Below are positions 25,061 to 34,046 of a DNA stretch of 38,504 nucleotides, piece after piece. Numbering within the stretch: the first letter of the stretch is position 1; each line of letters begins with the position of its first letter. Position numbers and translations under genes: made by a program. This DNA comes from Chloroflexota bacterium (GTDB lineage Bacteria > Chloroflexota > Dehalococcoidia > Lucifugimonadales > UBA3495), in assembly GCA_009837355.1 (NCBI GenBank), contig VXTR01000003.1, positions 1 through 38,504 of the forward strand. The letters run 5' to 3'. Under the pieces are notes generated by a model that worked only from the letters and a program-made list of their open reading frames with translations, was not told where the DNA came from and ran no database searches.

Positions 25061-27127
25061 TCAGTCCGACAGGCCGAAGGCGTGGAGGACGAAGGCGTAT
25101 TCTTCGGCAACCTCCTTGATGCGCTCGAAGCGGCCAGAGGCGCCGGCGTGGCCGGAATCCATGTGGATTTTTAGCAGCAGGGGGTTGTCGTCGGTGCGGG
25201 TGGCCCGTAGCCTGGCGACCCACTTGGTTGGCTCCCAGTAGGTTACGCGGGGGTCGCTGATGCCGCCGGTGACCAGCATGGGCGGGTAGTCCTGCTCTCG
25301 CACGTTGTCGTAGGGGGAGTAGGTCCGCATGTATTCGTAATACTGGGCGTCGTTGGGGTTGCCCCACTCGTTGTATTCCATGGTGGTCAACGGCAGGGTG
25401 TCGTCCAGCATGGTGTTGAGCACGTCCACGAAGGGGACGTGGGCCACGATGCAGCCGAAGAGGTCGGGCCGGGCGTTGACCACGGCGCCCATGAGCATCC
25501 CGCCGGCGCTGCCGCCGGCGGCGGCGATGCGTCCGGTTGACGTGTACCCTTCGGCAACCAGGTGCTCGGCGCAGTCGATGAAGTCGTTGAAGGTGTTGCG
25601 CTTGTTGAGCAGCTTGCCGTTTTCGTACCAGTCCCAGCCCATTTCCATGCCGCCGCGAATGTGGGCAATGGCGTAGATGAAGCCCCGGTTGACCAGGCTG
25701 AGGGCCGAGATGCTGAACCCGGCCTCCATGGTAATGCCGTAGCTGCCGTAGCCGTAGAGATACAGCGGCGCGCTGCCGTCAACGGGAGCGCCTTTTTGCA
25801 TCAGCAGGCTGATGGGAACCGGCGTGCCGTCGCGGGCGGTGGCCCAGATGCGCCGGGTTTCGTACTGGTCGCCGTCGTAGCCGGAGGGTATCTCCTGCTG
25901 CTTGCGCAGGACACGCTGGCGGCTGACCATGTCGTAGTCGAACACCGACGCCGGAGTTTTCATTGAGGTGTAGGAAAAGCGCAGGGAGGTGGTGTCGAAC
26001 TCCCACCCGCTCCGGGGGGACATGGCGAAGTCGTCCTCGTCCACGCCGGCGATATAGTGAACGTCGCCGTCCGAGAGGCGCAGCACCATGACCTGGGGCA
26101 GGCCATTATGACGGCAACTCACCACGAGGTGCTCTCGGTAGGCGTGGATGCCACGCAGCGGGCGGCCTGGCTCGTGGGCCATGAACTCCGTCCAGTGCTC
26201 CCATCCAGGCGCATTGATGTCCGTTGTGGACAGCATGAAATCGCGAGCGCCGTTGCCATTGTGACGGATGAAAAAGCGGTCGTCGTGGTCCTCCACGTCG
26301 TACTCAAAATCGGCGGAGCGCGGCTCAATCAGGGTAGGCAGAGCGTCCGGGTCGTTGGCGTCCAGGAAGCGCCATTCGGACATATTGTTGCCGCCGGAGA
26401 CGACGTAGATGAACCGCCGGCTGTTTGACTTGCCCACACCGACAAAGAAGCGGGCGTCTTCTTCGTGATAGACCAGTTCGTCGTCCGCCGGGTCGTTGCC
26501 CAGGGTGTGGCGGTAGATGCTCACCGGGCGGTGATGTTCGTCCAGCACCGAGTAGTAGAAGGTTCGGCTGTCGTTGGCCCATTGCAAACTGTAGTAGGTG
26601 TTGGGGATGGTGTCGGGCAAGGTTTCGCCGGTTTCCAGGTCGAGCACCCGGATGGTGAATTGCTCTGAGCCGTCAAAGTCGGCGCCGTAGGCAAACAGCC
26701 GGTGGTCGGGGCTGTTGGCAAAGGAGCCGAGGAAGGTATAGTCGCGTCCCTCCGCCAACTTGTTCACGTCCAGCAGGATTTCTTCCGGCCCGTCCTCGCT
26801 GCCTTGTTTACGGCAGTGGATGGGATACTGGCCGCCCTCTTCGTAGCGGACGTAGTAGTAATACTCGTCCTCCTTCTCGGGAACGGTATTGTCGTCTTCC
26901 TTGATGCGCCCGCGAATTTCGTCGTAGATGGCGGACTGCAGGGGTTGCAAGGGGGACAGAAAGGCCTCGGTGTAAGCGTTCTCGGCGCGCAGGTACTCCA
27001 TGGTTGCCGGGTCTTCTTGTTCGCGGAGCCAATACCACGGGTCAACCCGCGCGTCGCCATGGGTGGTAATCGTGTGAGGACGCCGGGGCGCGGCCGGAGC
27101 CGGCGGCAGGTGATGGTCTGTGGTCAT
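25061..27127 (-). CDS. ptrB: Oligopeptidase B (S9 prolyl oligopeptidase family)
   Basis: The 688-residue serine peptidase cuts short peptides after basic residues. The N-terminal part (DPWYWLREQEDPATMEYL and seven propeller blades) is followed by the alpha/beta-hydrolase catalytic domain from about residue 430. There AAAGGSAGGMLMG places the nucleophile at Ser540, VTGGISDPRV gives Asp625 and DSGHAGASGR gives His660. The length is that of oligopeptidase B and there is no export signal, so it is cytoplasmic. It lies 20 bases downstream of the SRPBCC gene on the same strand. Prolyl endopeptidase proper is less likely, since the N-terminal sequence is of the PtrB type. Confidence 0.93.
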   Translation of the reverse strand: MTTDHHLPPAPAAPRRPHTITTHGDARVDPWYWLREQEDPATMEYLRAENAYTEAFLSPLQPLQSAIYDEIRGRIKEDDNTVPEKEDEYYYYVRYEEGGQYPIHCRKQGSEDGPEEILLDVNKLAEGRDYTFLGSFANSPDHRLFAYGADFDGSEQFTIRVLDLETGETLPDTIPNTYYSLQWANDSRTFYYSVLDEHHRPVSIYRHTLGNDPADDELVYHEEDARFFVGVGKSNSRRFIYVVSGGNNMSEWRFLDANDPDALPTLIEPRSADFEYDVEDHDDRFFIRHNGNGARDFMLSTTDINAPGWEHWTEFMAHEPGRPLRGIHAYREHLVVSCRHNGLPQVMVLRLSDGDVHYIAGVDEDDFAMSPRSGWEFDTTSLRFSYTSMKTPASVFDYDMVSRQRVLRKQQEIPSGYDGDQYETRRIWATARDGTPVPISLLMQKGAPVDGSAPLYLYGYGSYGITMEAGFSISALSLVNRGFIYAIAHIRGGMEMGWDWYENGKLLNKRNTFNDFIDCAEHLVAEGYTSTGRIAAAGGSAGGMLMGAVVNARPDLFGCIVAHVPFVDVLNTMLDDTLPLTTMEYNEWGNPNDAQYYEYMRTYSPYDNVREQDYPPMLVTGGISDPRVTYWEPTKWVARLRATRTDDNPLLLKIHMDSGHAGASGRFERIKEVAEEYAFVLHAFGLSD

Positions 27128-27147
27128 TCAATTACTCTCCGTTGGGT

Positions 27148-27648
27148 TTACTCTGCGTTGGGTTCCGGGGCTTCTTCATCATCCACCGGCTCGGCATGCA
27201 CGGACTCGGCGGCGGACATCACTGCGGCCATCTCGTCCGCCAGGTAACGCCGGCAGGCTCCGGGCCTGAGCCGGGCGATGAGGCTGCCCAACCAACCGCC
27301 GTACTCCGCGCGTATTCTGAGATACGCGCATCCGAAGTCGTCTGAGGTGTATCCGGGATCGCTTTCGTCGCAGACGCGCAACTCGTAGGAATACTCAGCC
27401 CAAAAGCCAGGGCCGGACGCCCGGTGAGACAGCGCGGCCGGCTTTCTGGCAAAGGTGACGATGCTGGTGAATCGGTCGCGGCCGATTTGCAGCAGTATCC
27501 GGTGGCCCGTCGCCAAGTCCGTTCCGTCCGGCAAGTCGGCCCGGCGATAGCGAGCGTTATGTATGGTACGGCTGGGGAAATCGGCAACGGCTTCCCAGGC
27601 GTCTTGCAGCCCGCAAGGCAGGATTCGTTCGCGTTCAAAAACAGCCAT
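27148..27648 (-). CDS. SRPBCC-like (START/polyketide-cyclase fold) protein
   Basis: The 166-residue product starts with the pattern MAVFERERILPCGLQDAWEAVADFPSR-like region, typical of the first strand and helix of SRPBCC ligand-binding domains. A beta-rich middle and a long C-terminal helix (GSLIARLRPGACRRYLADEMAAVMSAAE) follow, with an acidic tail EPVDDEEAPEPNAE. Such proteins bind hydrophobic ligands in a central pocket. The assignment rests on length and pattern, not on conserved catalytic residues. It is divergent from the CoA-transferase operon and precedes the oligopeptidase gene by 20 bases. Confidence 0.6.
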   Translation of the reverse strand: MAVFERERILPCGLQDAWEAVADFPSRTIHNARYRRADLPDGTDLATGHRILLQIGRDRFTSIVTFARKPAALSHRASGPGFWAEYSYELRVCDESDPGYTSDDFGCAYLRIRAEYGGWLGSLIARLRPGACRRYLADEMAAVMSAAESVHAEPVDDEEAPEPNAE

Positions 27649-27791
27649 GATGCAACCACCGCCTCCGTTCCGTCGTTCCTTACTTACTCTGCTGACTCCG
27701 GCTTGGTTGAAGGGTGGATTGACCCCAACGCCGTTTTATGCAATTGTATCGCATCGTCCGCCTCGGCGGGCCGTGTGGCAGGATTAGCGGT

Positions 27792-29045
27792 ATGCCCAGC
27801 GGAGCCCTGACCGGACTCAAAGTCCTCGACTTCACTCACTACGTTTCCGGCCCCTATTGCGCCAAGCTGCTGGCCGACTACGGCGCGGACGTGATCAAGG
27901 TGGAACCTCCGGCCGGCGATGGAGCGCGGCGGATTGGGCCTTTCCCCGATGATGTTTCGCATCCGGAGAAAAGCGGCCTGTTCCTTCACCTTAACACCAA
28001 CAAGCGCGGCGTGGTCATCGACCTCAAGCAGCCTGACGCAGCCGGGATAGTGGAGCGGCTGACGTCCTGGGCCGACATCGTCATTGAAAGCTACCGGCCC
28101 GGCGTTGCTGACCGCCTGGGTGTCGGCTACGACCGGCTCAGCAGCCTCAATCCGGCGCTGATCTACACCAGCATCTCCAACTTCGGGCAGACCGGCCCCT
28201 ATCGGGATTATCGAGGGTCGGAAGTCGTTTTCTACGGCATGGGCGGCGAGATGCACTCCACCGGCCTAGCCGACCGGGAACCGCTGAAACTGGGCGGCAA
28301 CGTGGGCCTGTACCAGGCCGGGGCGGTGGCCGCCGTCGCCACCATGGGCGCGGCGCTGGCCGGCTCCTTCGCGCCGGAGGCCGGCGACGCGCCGGGGCAG
28401 CACATCGACGTCTCCATACTGGAAACGCAGTTGGGTTCCGTTGACCGCAGGCAGAGCGCGCTGCTGGCTCACCAGTACACTGGCAAAATCAGCCAACGTC
28501 CGCCCTCCGCCAGTTCCGGCGGCTATCCCAACGCCGTGTACCCAACGGCGGACGGCTATTTGCAGATAAACGGCTCGCGGATGTACTGGCCGCGCGCCGT
28601 GGCGATGCTGGGCAATACGCCTGAACTGACCGCCGAGCGCTGGCGAGAGCCGTCGGCGCAGGGGGACGTGGCCATGCAGGAGGAGTTTGAAGGGGAACAT
28701 CTGCTGCCGTGGATGCTGGAACGCACCCGCGCCGAAGCGTGGCAGGCCGCCCAGGGCAGCCGCGTGCTGTCCGGCCCGATCAACACCATGGCCGACCTGG
28801 ACGTTGACCCGTCGTTCAACGCGCGCGGCGTCTTCGCGGAGGGTGTCCACCCCATCGCCGGTTCGCTGCGTTACCCGGGCCGTCCGTTCATAATGAACGA
28901 ATCGCCCTGGCAGTTCCGACGCACCGCGCCGCTGCTGGGCCAGCATACGGCAGAGGTACTGCTCGAACTGGGCTACGATGACGTTGAAATCAGCGCGCTG
29001 GCCGATTCCGGCGCGGTGTCGCTGCTCCAAGCCGCAGAGGGGTAA
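27792..29045 (+). CDS. CaiB/BaiF type III CoA-transferase, first of a pair
   Basis: The 417-residue product has the family N-terminus GLKVLDFTHYVSGPYCAKLLADYGADVIKVEPP (quoted in part: about residues 7-39), LNTNKRGVVIDLK, and the NFGQTGPYRDYRGSEVVFYGMGG segment. In most type III CoA-transferases that segment carries a catalytic Asp in YD; here the equivalent is Glu144 in SE. It should move CoA from one acid to another. The start is ATG 27792, because homology begins right after it and the 18 earlier in-frame codons have none. It is five bases from a second CoA-transferase gene, and the two products may form one heteromeric enzyme. Confidence 0.87.
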   Translation: MPSGALTGLKVLDFTHYVSGPYCAKLLADYGADVIKVEPPAGDGARRIGPFPDDVSHPEKSGLFLHLNTNKRGVVIDLKQPDAAGIVERLTSWADIVIESYRPGVADRLGVGYDRLSSLNPALIYTSISNFGQTGPYRDYRGSEVVFYGMGGEMHSTGLADREPLKLGGNVGLYQAGAVAAVATMGAALAGSFAPEAGDAPGQHIDVSILETQLGSVDRRQSALLAHQYTGKISQRPPSASSGGYPNAVYPTADGYLQINGSRMYWPRAVAMLGNTPELTAERWREPSAQGDVAMQEEFEGEHLLPWMLERTRAEAWQAAQGSRVLSGPINTMADLDVDPSFNARGVFAEGVHPIAGSLRYPGRPFIMNESPWQFRRTAPLLGQHTAEVLLELGYDDVEISALADSGAVSLLQAAEG

Positions 29046-29050
29046 CCCGC

Positions 29051-30358
29051 ATGGGTCGGCTGCCGCTGGAAGGACTGCGCGTCCTGGAAATCACCGTGGT
29101 TTGGGCGGGGCCGTATTGCGGCTCGTTCCTGGCCGACCTAGGCGCGGAGGTGATTCGCGTTGAGTCCACCAAGACCTTCGTGCCGCTCACACGAGGGGCT
29201 TCGCCTCGCCTGACCCAGGCACAGATCGAGAACCTGCCGCTGTATTCAGGCGGAACTCCCGGCCACGTCCCCGGCGAGCGCCCCTTCAACCGTTCGCCGA
29301 TGTTCAACTCCCACGCGCGCAACAAGCGCAGCATGACCGTTAACCTGCTGGAGCCGGGCGGGCGGGAGATTTTCGACCGGCTGGTGTCCATCAGCGACGT
29401 GCTGGTTGAAAACAACCCCACCGAGACCATGGAGAAGCTGGGCGTATCTTACGAATCACTGAAAGCGGTCAAGGACGACATCATCATGCTGAGGATGCCG
29501 GCATACGGCAGCGACGGCCCATACCGGGACTACCGGGCACACGGCGTGCATATTGAGGGCGTGGTCGGCCACACGATGCTGCGGGGTTATGAGGATACCG
29601 ACCCTTCATACAACACCACCGTGCTGATGTCCGACGCCGCCGCCGGCGCTCAGGGAGCGTTCGCCGTGCTGGCCGCGCTGCATCATCGCAAGCGCACGGG
29701 CCAGGGGCAATTGGTGGAGCTGGGGCAGGCCGAGAACGTATTCCCATTCCTCGGCGAATACTACATGGACTACCTGATGAACGGCCGCACCCACGGGCCG
29801 ACGGGCAACCGCCATCCCCGCGCCCTGCAAAACTGCTATCCCTGCGCGCCGGAGGGCGACAACGAGGACCGCTGGGTGGCCATTACCGTGTACGACAACG
29901 AACAGTGGCAGGCCCTGTGCGAAACCATCGGCGCGCCCGATTTGGCTGCCGACGCGGAGCTGGCGGATGCCGCGGCTCGCCACGCGCGGCAGGCGGAAAT
30001 CGACCCGCGCATCGCGGCGTGGACGCGGGCGCAAAGCACCGCCGACGCCATGGACACCCTGCAGCAGGCCGGCGTCCCGGCCGGGGCGGTGATGAACCAG
30101 GAGGACGCCTTTGCCGACCCGCACGTTGAAAGCCGGCAGTTCTTCCAGGAGGCGTACCAGGAGGATTGCGGAACCCATCTGTACCCCGGACCGCTCTACA
30201 AGATGTCCGCGACTCCGCTGAGCATCCGCCGCGGCCCGGTGATGTTCGGGCAGGATAACGGGTACGTTTATCGCGAGCTGCTGGGCTACACCGCCGCGGA
30301 ATACGCCGCTTTTGAGGCGGCGGGACATATCGGAACGGACTACGCAGAGGGTATATGA
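29051..30358 (+). CDS. CaiB/BaiF type III CoA-transferase, second of a pair
   Basis: The 435-residue product starts GLRVLEITVVWAGPYCGSFLADLGAEVIRVES, has NSHARNKRSMTVNLLEPGGREIF and the motif AYGSDGPYRDYRAHGVHIEGVVG (quoted by parts, about residues 152-174). At the position of the catalytic Asp the sequence has Gly165, so this subunit may be non-catalytic in the usual sense or use another residue. Compared with the first copy it has an insert of about 25 residues after ES (TKTFVPLTRGASPRL region). The gene overlaps the start of the binding-protein gene by four bases (ATGA), so the three are one operon. Substrate acid unknown. Confidence 0.87.
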   Translation: MGRLPLEGLRVLEITVVWAGPYCGSFLADLGAEVIRVESTKTFVPLTRGASPRLTQAQIENLPLYSGGTPGHVPGERPFNRSPMFNSHARNKRSMTVNLLEPGGREIFDRLVSISDVLVENNPTETMEKLGVSYESLKAVKDDIIMLRMPAYGSDGPYRDYRAHGVHIEGVVGHTMLRGYEDTDPSYNTTVLMSDAAAGAQGAFAVLAALHHRKRTGQGQLVELGQAENVFPFLGEYYMDYLMNGRTHGPTGNRHPRALQNCYPCAPEGDNEDRWVAITVYDNEQWQALCETIGAPDLAADAELADAAARHARQAEIDPRIAAWTRAQSTADAMDTLQQAGVPAGAVMNQEDAFADPHVESRQFFQEAYQEDCGTHLYPGPLYKMSATPLSIRRGPVMFGQDNGYVYRELLGYTAAEYAAFEAAGHIGTDYAEGI

Positions 30359-31521
30359 TCAAACGGTTACTTCCGGTCATCCTGATGGCCGCTGTCGCGC
30401 TGGCGGTTTGGGCTTGCGGCGACTCTGATGAGGCAATTGCCCCGTACCGCATCGGAGTGATGGAGTCGCTCACCGGACCGGGGGAGTCTTACGGCACGGT
30501 GGCCAGCCAAGCCAAGCAAATGGCCGCCGACGAAATCAACGCCGCCGGTGGCGTCAATGGCCGTCCGCTGGAGCTGGTTGTCGAGGACTCGCAGTGCAGC
30601 GCCAAGGAGGCGGTGGCCGCCTACAACAAGCTGACGGGTGTGGACGGCGTCAAGATAATCCTGGGAACCTCGTGCAGCGGCGCGATGCTGGGCGCGGCGC
30701 CACTGGCGGAGGCCGACGGGACGATACTGTTTTCGGGTTTGGCGAGCAACCCGGACATCGCCAAGGCCGGCGACTACATTTTCCGCACGCAGATCAGCGA
30801 CGTTGAAGTCGGTATCGGCACCGGCAACCTGATGTGGAACGACGGGATACGACGGCTGGCCACAATCACCGAGGCTACCGACTACGCCGAGGGCGTGCGC
30901 GCCACTACGGCGACGCAGTTCGACAAGCGGGGCGGCCAGGTGGTTGCCCAAGAGTCTTACGCGTCGGACATTACCGATTTTCGTTCGCAGCTGAGCAAGC
31001 TGATTGACGCGGAACCGGACGCGCTTCACCTGGCGCCGCAGTCCGAATTTTCGGCCGGCATCATCATCAAGCAGGCGCGGGAGTTGGGCTACCAGGGGCC
31101 CATCTATGCTGAGACGATATCGGTGGGCACGACGGCGCTGGAAATTGCCGGAGAAGGGGCTACCGGCATGAAGGCCGTTACCGCCGACCTGGATCCTGAC
31201 CATGCGAAAGGGCAACAGGTTCTGGCCAACTTCCGCGAGCGTTATAACTACGTAACCCTGCCGTGGCACCTGGGTTCCGCCTACGACAACGTGTACATCA
31301 CCGCGGAGTGTCTCAAGAAGACCGGGGACGACCAGGACGCCGACGGATTCCGGGACTGTCTGTATGACATCACGTGGAGCGGCGCCATCGGCGACAATTA
31401 CAGCTTCGACGCCGACGGCGAGGTGGTGGGCTTGTCTCGGCTGGTGGTGGAGGTTCTGCCTGTCGCCGAGAGAACCGCAGACCGAAAGTACCGGGCGATA
31501 GGTCCGGCGCCGAAGGAATAG
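30355..31521 (+). CDS. Branched-chain amino acid-type ABC substrate-binding lipoprotein
   Basis: The 388-residue product is a LivK-like type I periplasmic binding protein. It has a signal peptide ending in VWAC with Cys21 as the lipidation site, then YRIGVMESLTGPGESYGT, AADEINAAGGVNGRPLELVVEDSQ and the C-terminal lobe with DPDHAKGQQVLANFRERY. It should be tethered outside the membrane and capture an amino acid, aromatic acid or other carboxylate. The permease and ATPase genes (livHMGF) are absent here. It overlaps the second CoA-transferase gene by four bases, which suggests that the ligand is the acid activated by that pair. Confidence 0.88.
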   Translation: MIKRLLPVILMAAVALAVWACGDSDEAIAPYRIGVMESLTGPGESYGTVASQAKQMAADEINAAGGVNGRPLELVVEDSQCSAKEAVAAYNKLTGVDGVKIILGTSCSGAMLGAAPLAEADGTILFSGLASNPDIAKAGDYIFRTQISDVEVGIGTGNLMWNDGIRRLATITEATDYAEGVRATTATQFDKRGGQVVAQESYASDITDFRSQLSKLIDAEPDALHLAPQSEFSAGIIIKQARELGYQGPIYAETISVGTTALEIAGEGATGMKAVTADLDPDHAKGQQVLANFRERYNYVTLPWHLGSAYDNVYITAECLKKTGDDQDADGFRDCLYDITWSGAIGDNYSFDADGEVVGLSRLVVEVLPVAERTADRKYRAIGPAPKE

Positions 31522-31556
31522 CGCACGTACTTTCGGTGGCGGCTTGCGCGCCATCC

Positions 31557-31585
31557 TCTACAAATGCGCCCGCCGGTGTTACGAT
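31557..31585 (+). promoter_or_regulatory. Candidate promoter for the first LLM flavoprotein gene
   Basis: TCTACA (31557-31562, four of six) is followed after 17 bases by TACGAT (31580-31585, four of six) with a TG extension at 31577. It lies in the 95-base gap after the binding-protein gene, 31 bases before the ATG. This would start a transcript with the two flavoprotein genes and the IsdG-like gene. Confidence 0.4.
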
Positions 31586-31616
31586 AGGGCATCCAAACCC
31601 CACCGAGGTTTTCACC

Positions 31617-32567
31617 ATGCCCACCAAACGCATCGGCATCCACGCCGGCGCTCCCAACGCCGAAGCATCCCTTGACCTCATGCGCCGGGCCGAGGCCGCC
31701 GGCGTCCAGGCCGCGTGGCTCACCACCGGCGGGACGGGTCTGGACGCGCTGACGCTGTTTGCCGCCGCCGCGGTGCAGACGGACAGCATCCGGTTCGGCA
31801 CGTCCATCGTGCCCACCTACCCGCGCCATCCCATCGTGGTGGCCCAGCAGGTGCAGGTACACGACCAGCTGGCTCCGGGTCGCCTGCGTCTGGGCGTTGG
31901 CCCCAGCCACCGGCCCACCATGCGGGCGATGTTCGGCTACAACCTGCGGGCGCCGTTGACTAACCTGCGGGAATACCTGGTCATCTTGCGGGCGTTGCTG
32001 CACGAGGGCGCCGTTGACTTCGATGGCCAGGAGTACACTGCCCACGCCAGCATTCCACGCCCGGTGGACGTGGCGGTGATGGCGTCGGCGCTGCAGGAAG
32101 GGTCTTACGAGCTGTGCGGCGAGCTGGCCGACGGCGCCATCAGCTGGGTGAGTCCGGCGGTGTACCTGCGGGACAAGGCGCTGCCGGCCATGCGACGCGG
32201 CTCGGACCAGGCCAGGCGGGAGACGCCGCCGCTGATCGCTCACGCCCCGGTCTGCATCAGCGAGAATCCCGACGCGACCCGGCTTGCGGTGCAGCAGCAG
32301 CTGTCCAACTATCCGCGATTGCCTTTCTATCAGCAGATGTGGGCGGCCGCCGGCCACCCGGAGGCCGCCGAGGAAACCTGGAGCGACGGGATGATTGAGG
32401 CGACCGTGCTGGCCGGCGACGCCGACACCGTCGGCGAGCGGATGGTGGCGATGCTGGACATGGGCATCAGCGAGCTGCTGGTAACTCCGGTAACCGCCGG
32501 CGACGACCCGGCCGCCGACATGGAGCAGACGATACAACTGCTGGGCAAAGTGGCGCAATCGCTATAA
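31617..32567 (+). CDS. LLM-class flavin-dependent oxidoreductase (F420/FMN type)
   Basis: The 316-residue product is a luciferase-like TIM-barrel oxidoreductase. It shows DLMRRAEAAGVQAAWLTTGG, the IRFGTSIVPTYPRHPIVVAQQVQVHDQLAPGRLRLGVGPSH run (about 58-98) and ADGAISWVSP, a pattern close to F420-dependent enzymes related to methylene-tetrahydromethanopterin reductase. Cofactor choice, FMN or F420, cannot be settled by eye. The ATG at 31617 is chosen because homology starts there and GAGG lies eight bases upstream. Paralogues of this family are strikingly numerous in SAR202 genomes and have been linked to oxidation of recalcitrant organic matter. A second, unrelated-looking family member follows after 31 bases. 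Confidence 0.87.
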   Translation: MPTKRIGIHAGAPNAEASLDLMRRAEAAGVQAAWLTTGGTGLDALTLFAAAAVQTDSIRFGTSIVPTYPRHPIVVAQQVQVHDQLAPGRLRLGVGPSHRPTMRAMFGYNLRAPLTNLREYLVILRALLHEGAVDFDGQEYTAHASIPRPVDVAVMASALQEGSYELCGELADGAISWVSPAVYLRDKALPAMRRGSDQARRETPPLIAHAPVCISENPDATRLAVQQQLSNYPRLPFYQQMWAAAGHPEAAEETWSDGMIEATVLAGDADTVGERMVAMLDMGISELLVTPVTAGDDPAADMEQTIQLLGKVAQSL

Positions 32568-32598
32568 GCGGCAATACGCAGCCTCGGGAGTCATTGCC

Positions 32599-33702
32599 AT
32601 GAAACTCGGCCTGTTCAATATGCCCCTGCACCCGCCGGGCCGGCGGCACGCCGACACTTACGACGAAGACCTGGAATTGATGGCGTATGCCGACGAACTG
32701 GGTTACGCCGAGGCGTGGATCGGCGAGCATTTCACCACCGAGTGGGAGAATATGCCGGCGCCGGAACTTTTCATCGCGCGGGCGTTGGGAGTCACCAGGA
32801 ACCTGGTCATGGGCACCGGCGTATCCCTGCTGGCTTTTCACGACCCGATTATGATTGCCCATCGCATGGCGATGCTGGACCATCTGGCCCGGGGACGTTT
32901 CTTCTTCGGCATCGGTTCGGGAGGCGTGCCGACGGACTCCGAAATGTTCCGCCAGGACCGCTATTCCGGCCAGCAGCGCAACCGGATGCGAGAGGCTGCC
33001 GAACTCATCGTCAAGATGTGGACTGACGACGACCCGAACGGGTTCCACTTCCAGGGCGAATACTACGACGTCAAAGTGCCGGCCGCTCGCCCGGAGATGG
33101 GCCTCGCCTACCACATGCGTCCCTATCAGCAGCCGCACCCGCCCATCGCAGTAGCGGGGAGCAGTCCGTCGTCGCAGACCCTGGAAGTGGCCGGTGAGCT
33201 GGGCTGGTGGCCGATGAGCACTTTCTTCCTGCACGCTTCCAACCTGCCGCTCCATTGGGAAGCCTACTGCAAAGGCGCGAAAGCCGCCGGACGTGCCGTG
33301 TCGCGGACCCAATGGCGTATCGCGCGCGAGGTGTACGTGGGGGAAACAACGGAACAGGCCGTGGCCGACGTGATGAGCGGGCCGCCGTCCACTTCCTTTA
33401 CCGAATACTTCCTCCCTTTGCTGGGTCAGGGCTTGCGCGGGCTGGACGGCATCAAAACCAGCCCCGACCTGCCCAACTCGGCGCTGACACCGGAGTACAT
33501 GCTGGAAAATTTCTGGATTGCAGGCGACCCGGACGAATGCGCTCGCCAAATCCGTCAACTGTATGAGGACACCGGCGGGTTCGGCACGCTGCTGATACTG
33601 TGCCACGATTGGGGCGCCGACCGGGCCAAGGGCCTCCGCTCGCTGGAGCTGCTGGCAACCGAAACCCTGCCGCAGTTGGCAGACCTGACACCCGTAGGGT
33701 AA
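32599..33702 (+). CDS. LLM-class flavin-dependent monooxygenase
   Basis: The 367-residue product resembles bacterial luciferase alpha and alkane/limonene-type monooxygenases. It has MKLGLFNMPLHPPGR, ADELGYAEAWIGEHF, LLAFHDPIMIAHRMAMLDHLARGRFFFGIGSG (about 75-106) and AVAGSSPSSQTLEVAGELGWWPMS. It likely uses FMNH2 and O2 to oxidise an organic substrate and would need a reductase partner, which is not nearby. GGGAGT stands in front of the ATG. The start lies 31 bases after the first LLM gene and the end ten bases before the IsdG-like gene, so the three are probably co-transcribed. Confidence 0.88.
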   Translation: MKLGLFNMPLHPPGRRHADTYDEDLELMAYADELGYAEAWIGEHFTTEWENMPAPELFIARALGVTRNLVMGTGVSLLAFHDPIMIAHRMAMLDHLARGRFFFGIGSGGVPTDSEMFRQDRYSGQQRNRMREAAELIVKMWTDDDPNGFHFQGEYYDVKVPAARPEMGLAYHMRPYQQPHPPIAVAGSSPSSQTLEVAGELGWWPMSTFFLHASNLPLHWEAYCKGAKAAGRAVSRTQWRIAREVYVGETTEQAVADVMSGPPSTSFTEYFLPLLGQGLRGLDGIKTSPDLPNSALTPEYMLENFWIAGDPDECARQIRQLYEDTGGFGTLLILCHDWGADRAKGLRSLELLATETLPQLADLTPVG

Positions 33703-33712
33703 GGAGACCGTT

Positions 33713-34036
33713 ATGTTCATCGCCACCAATCGCATCAAGGTCAAGACGGGCTACGGCGATACCCTGGAGAGCATGTTCAAGGCTCGTGGCGCCGTGCAGG
33801 ATCACCCCGGCTTCATCAGCTTTGAGCTGTGGAAGATGCGCAACACCCCGGAGCATGAAGAGTTCCTGGTGGTTACCCACTGGGAAACCGAGGAGCACCA
33901 TCACGCCTGGACCCGCAGCGACGCCTTCCGCTCCGCCCATGCCGGCGGCCCGCCGGATTTTCTGCTCGGCCCCGGCGAGTTCCACACCTACGACGTAGCG
34001 CATCGGCTGGAAGGCGTAGCGCGGGCAGCGGAATAA
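33713..34036 (+). CDS. IsdG/ABM-family monooxygenase, possible haem-degrading
   Basis: The 107-residue product has the ferredoxin-like dimeric alpha+beta barrel pattern of antibiotic biosynthesis monooxygenases. It opens MFIATNRIKVKTGYGDTLESMF, then GFISFELWK, and has EEHHHAWTRSDAFRSAHAG in the second helix. Asn6, Trp66 and His76 sit exactly one residue earlier than the catalytic Asn7, Trp67 and His77 of staphylococcal IsdG, which supports haem binding and cleavage. AAGGAG precedes the ATG. It closes the plus-strand run after the two LLM flavoproteins and is convergent, with a ten-base gap, to the permease fusion gene. A cofactor-free quinol monooxygenase remains an alternative. Confidence 0.82.
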   Translation: MFIATNRIKVKTGYGDTLESMFKARGAVQDHPGFISFELWKMRNTPEHEEFLVVTHWETEEHHHAWTRSDAFRSAHAGGPPDFLLGPGEFHTYDVAHRLEGVARAAE

Positions 34037-34046
34037 CCCTCACGCT

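Noticed and set aside
30367-33744. Several long minus-strand frames opposite the binding protein and LLM genes
   Set aside because: Each lies fully across a recognised plus-strand gene and has the low-complexity composition of an antisense frame.
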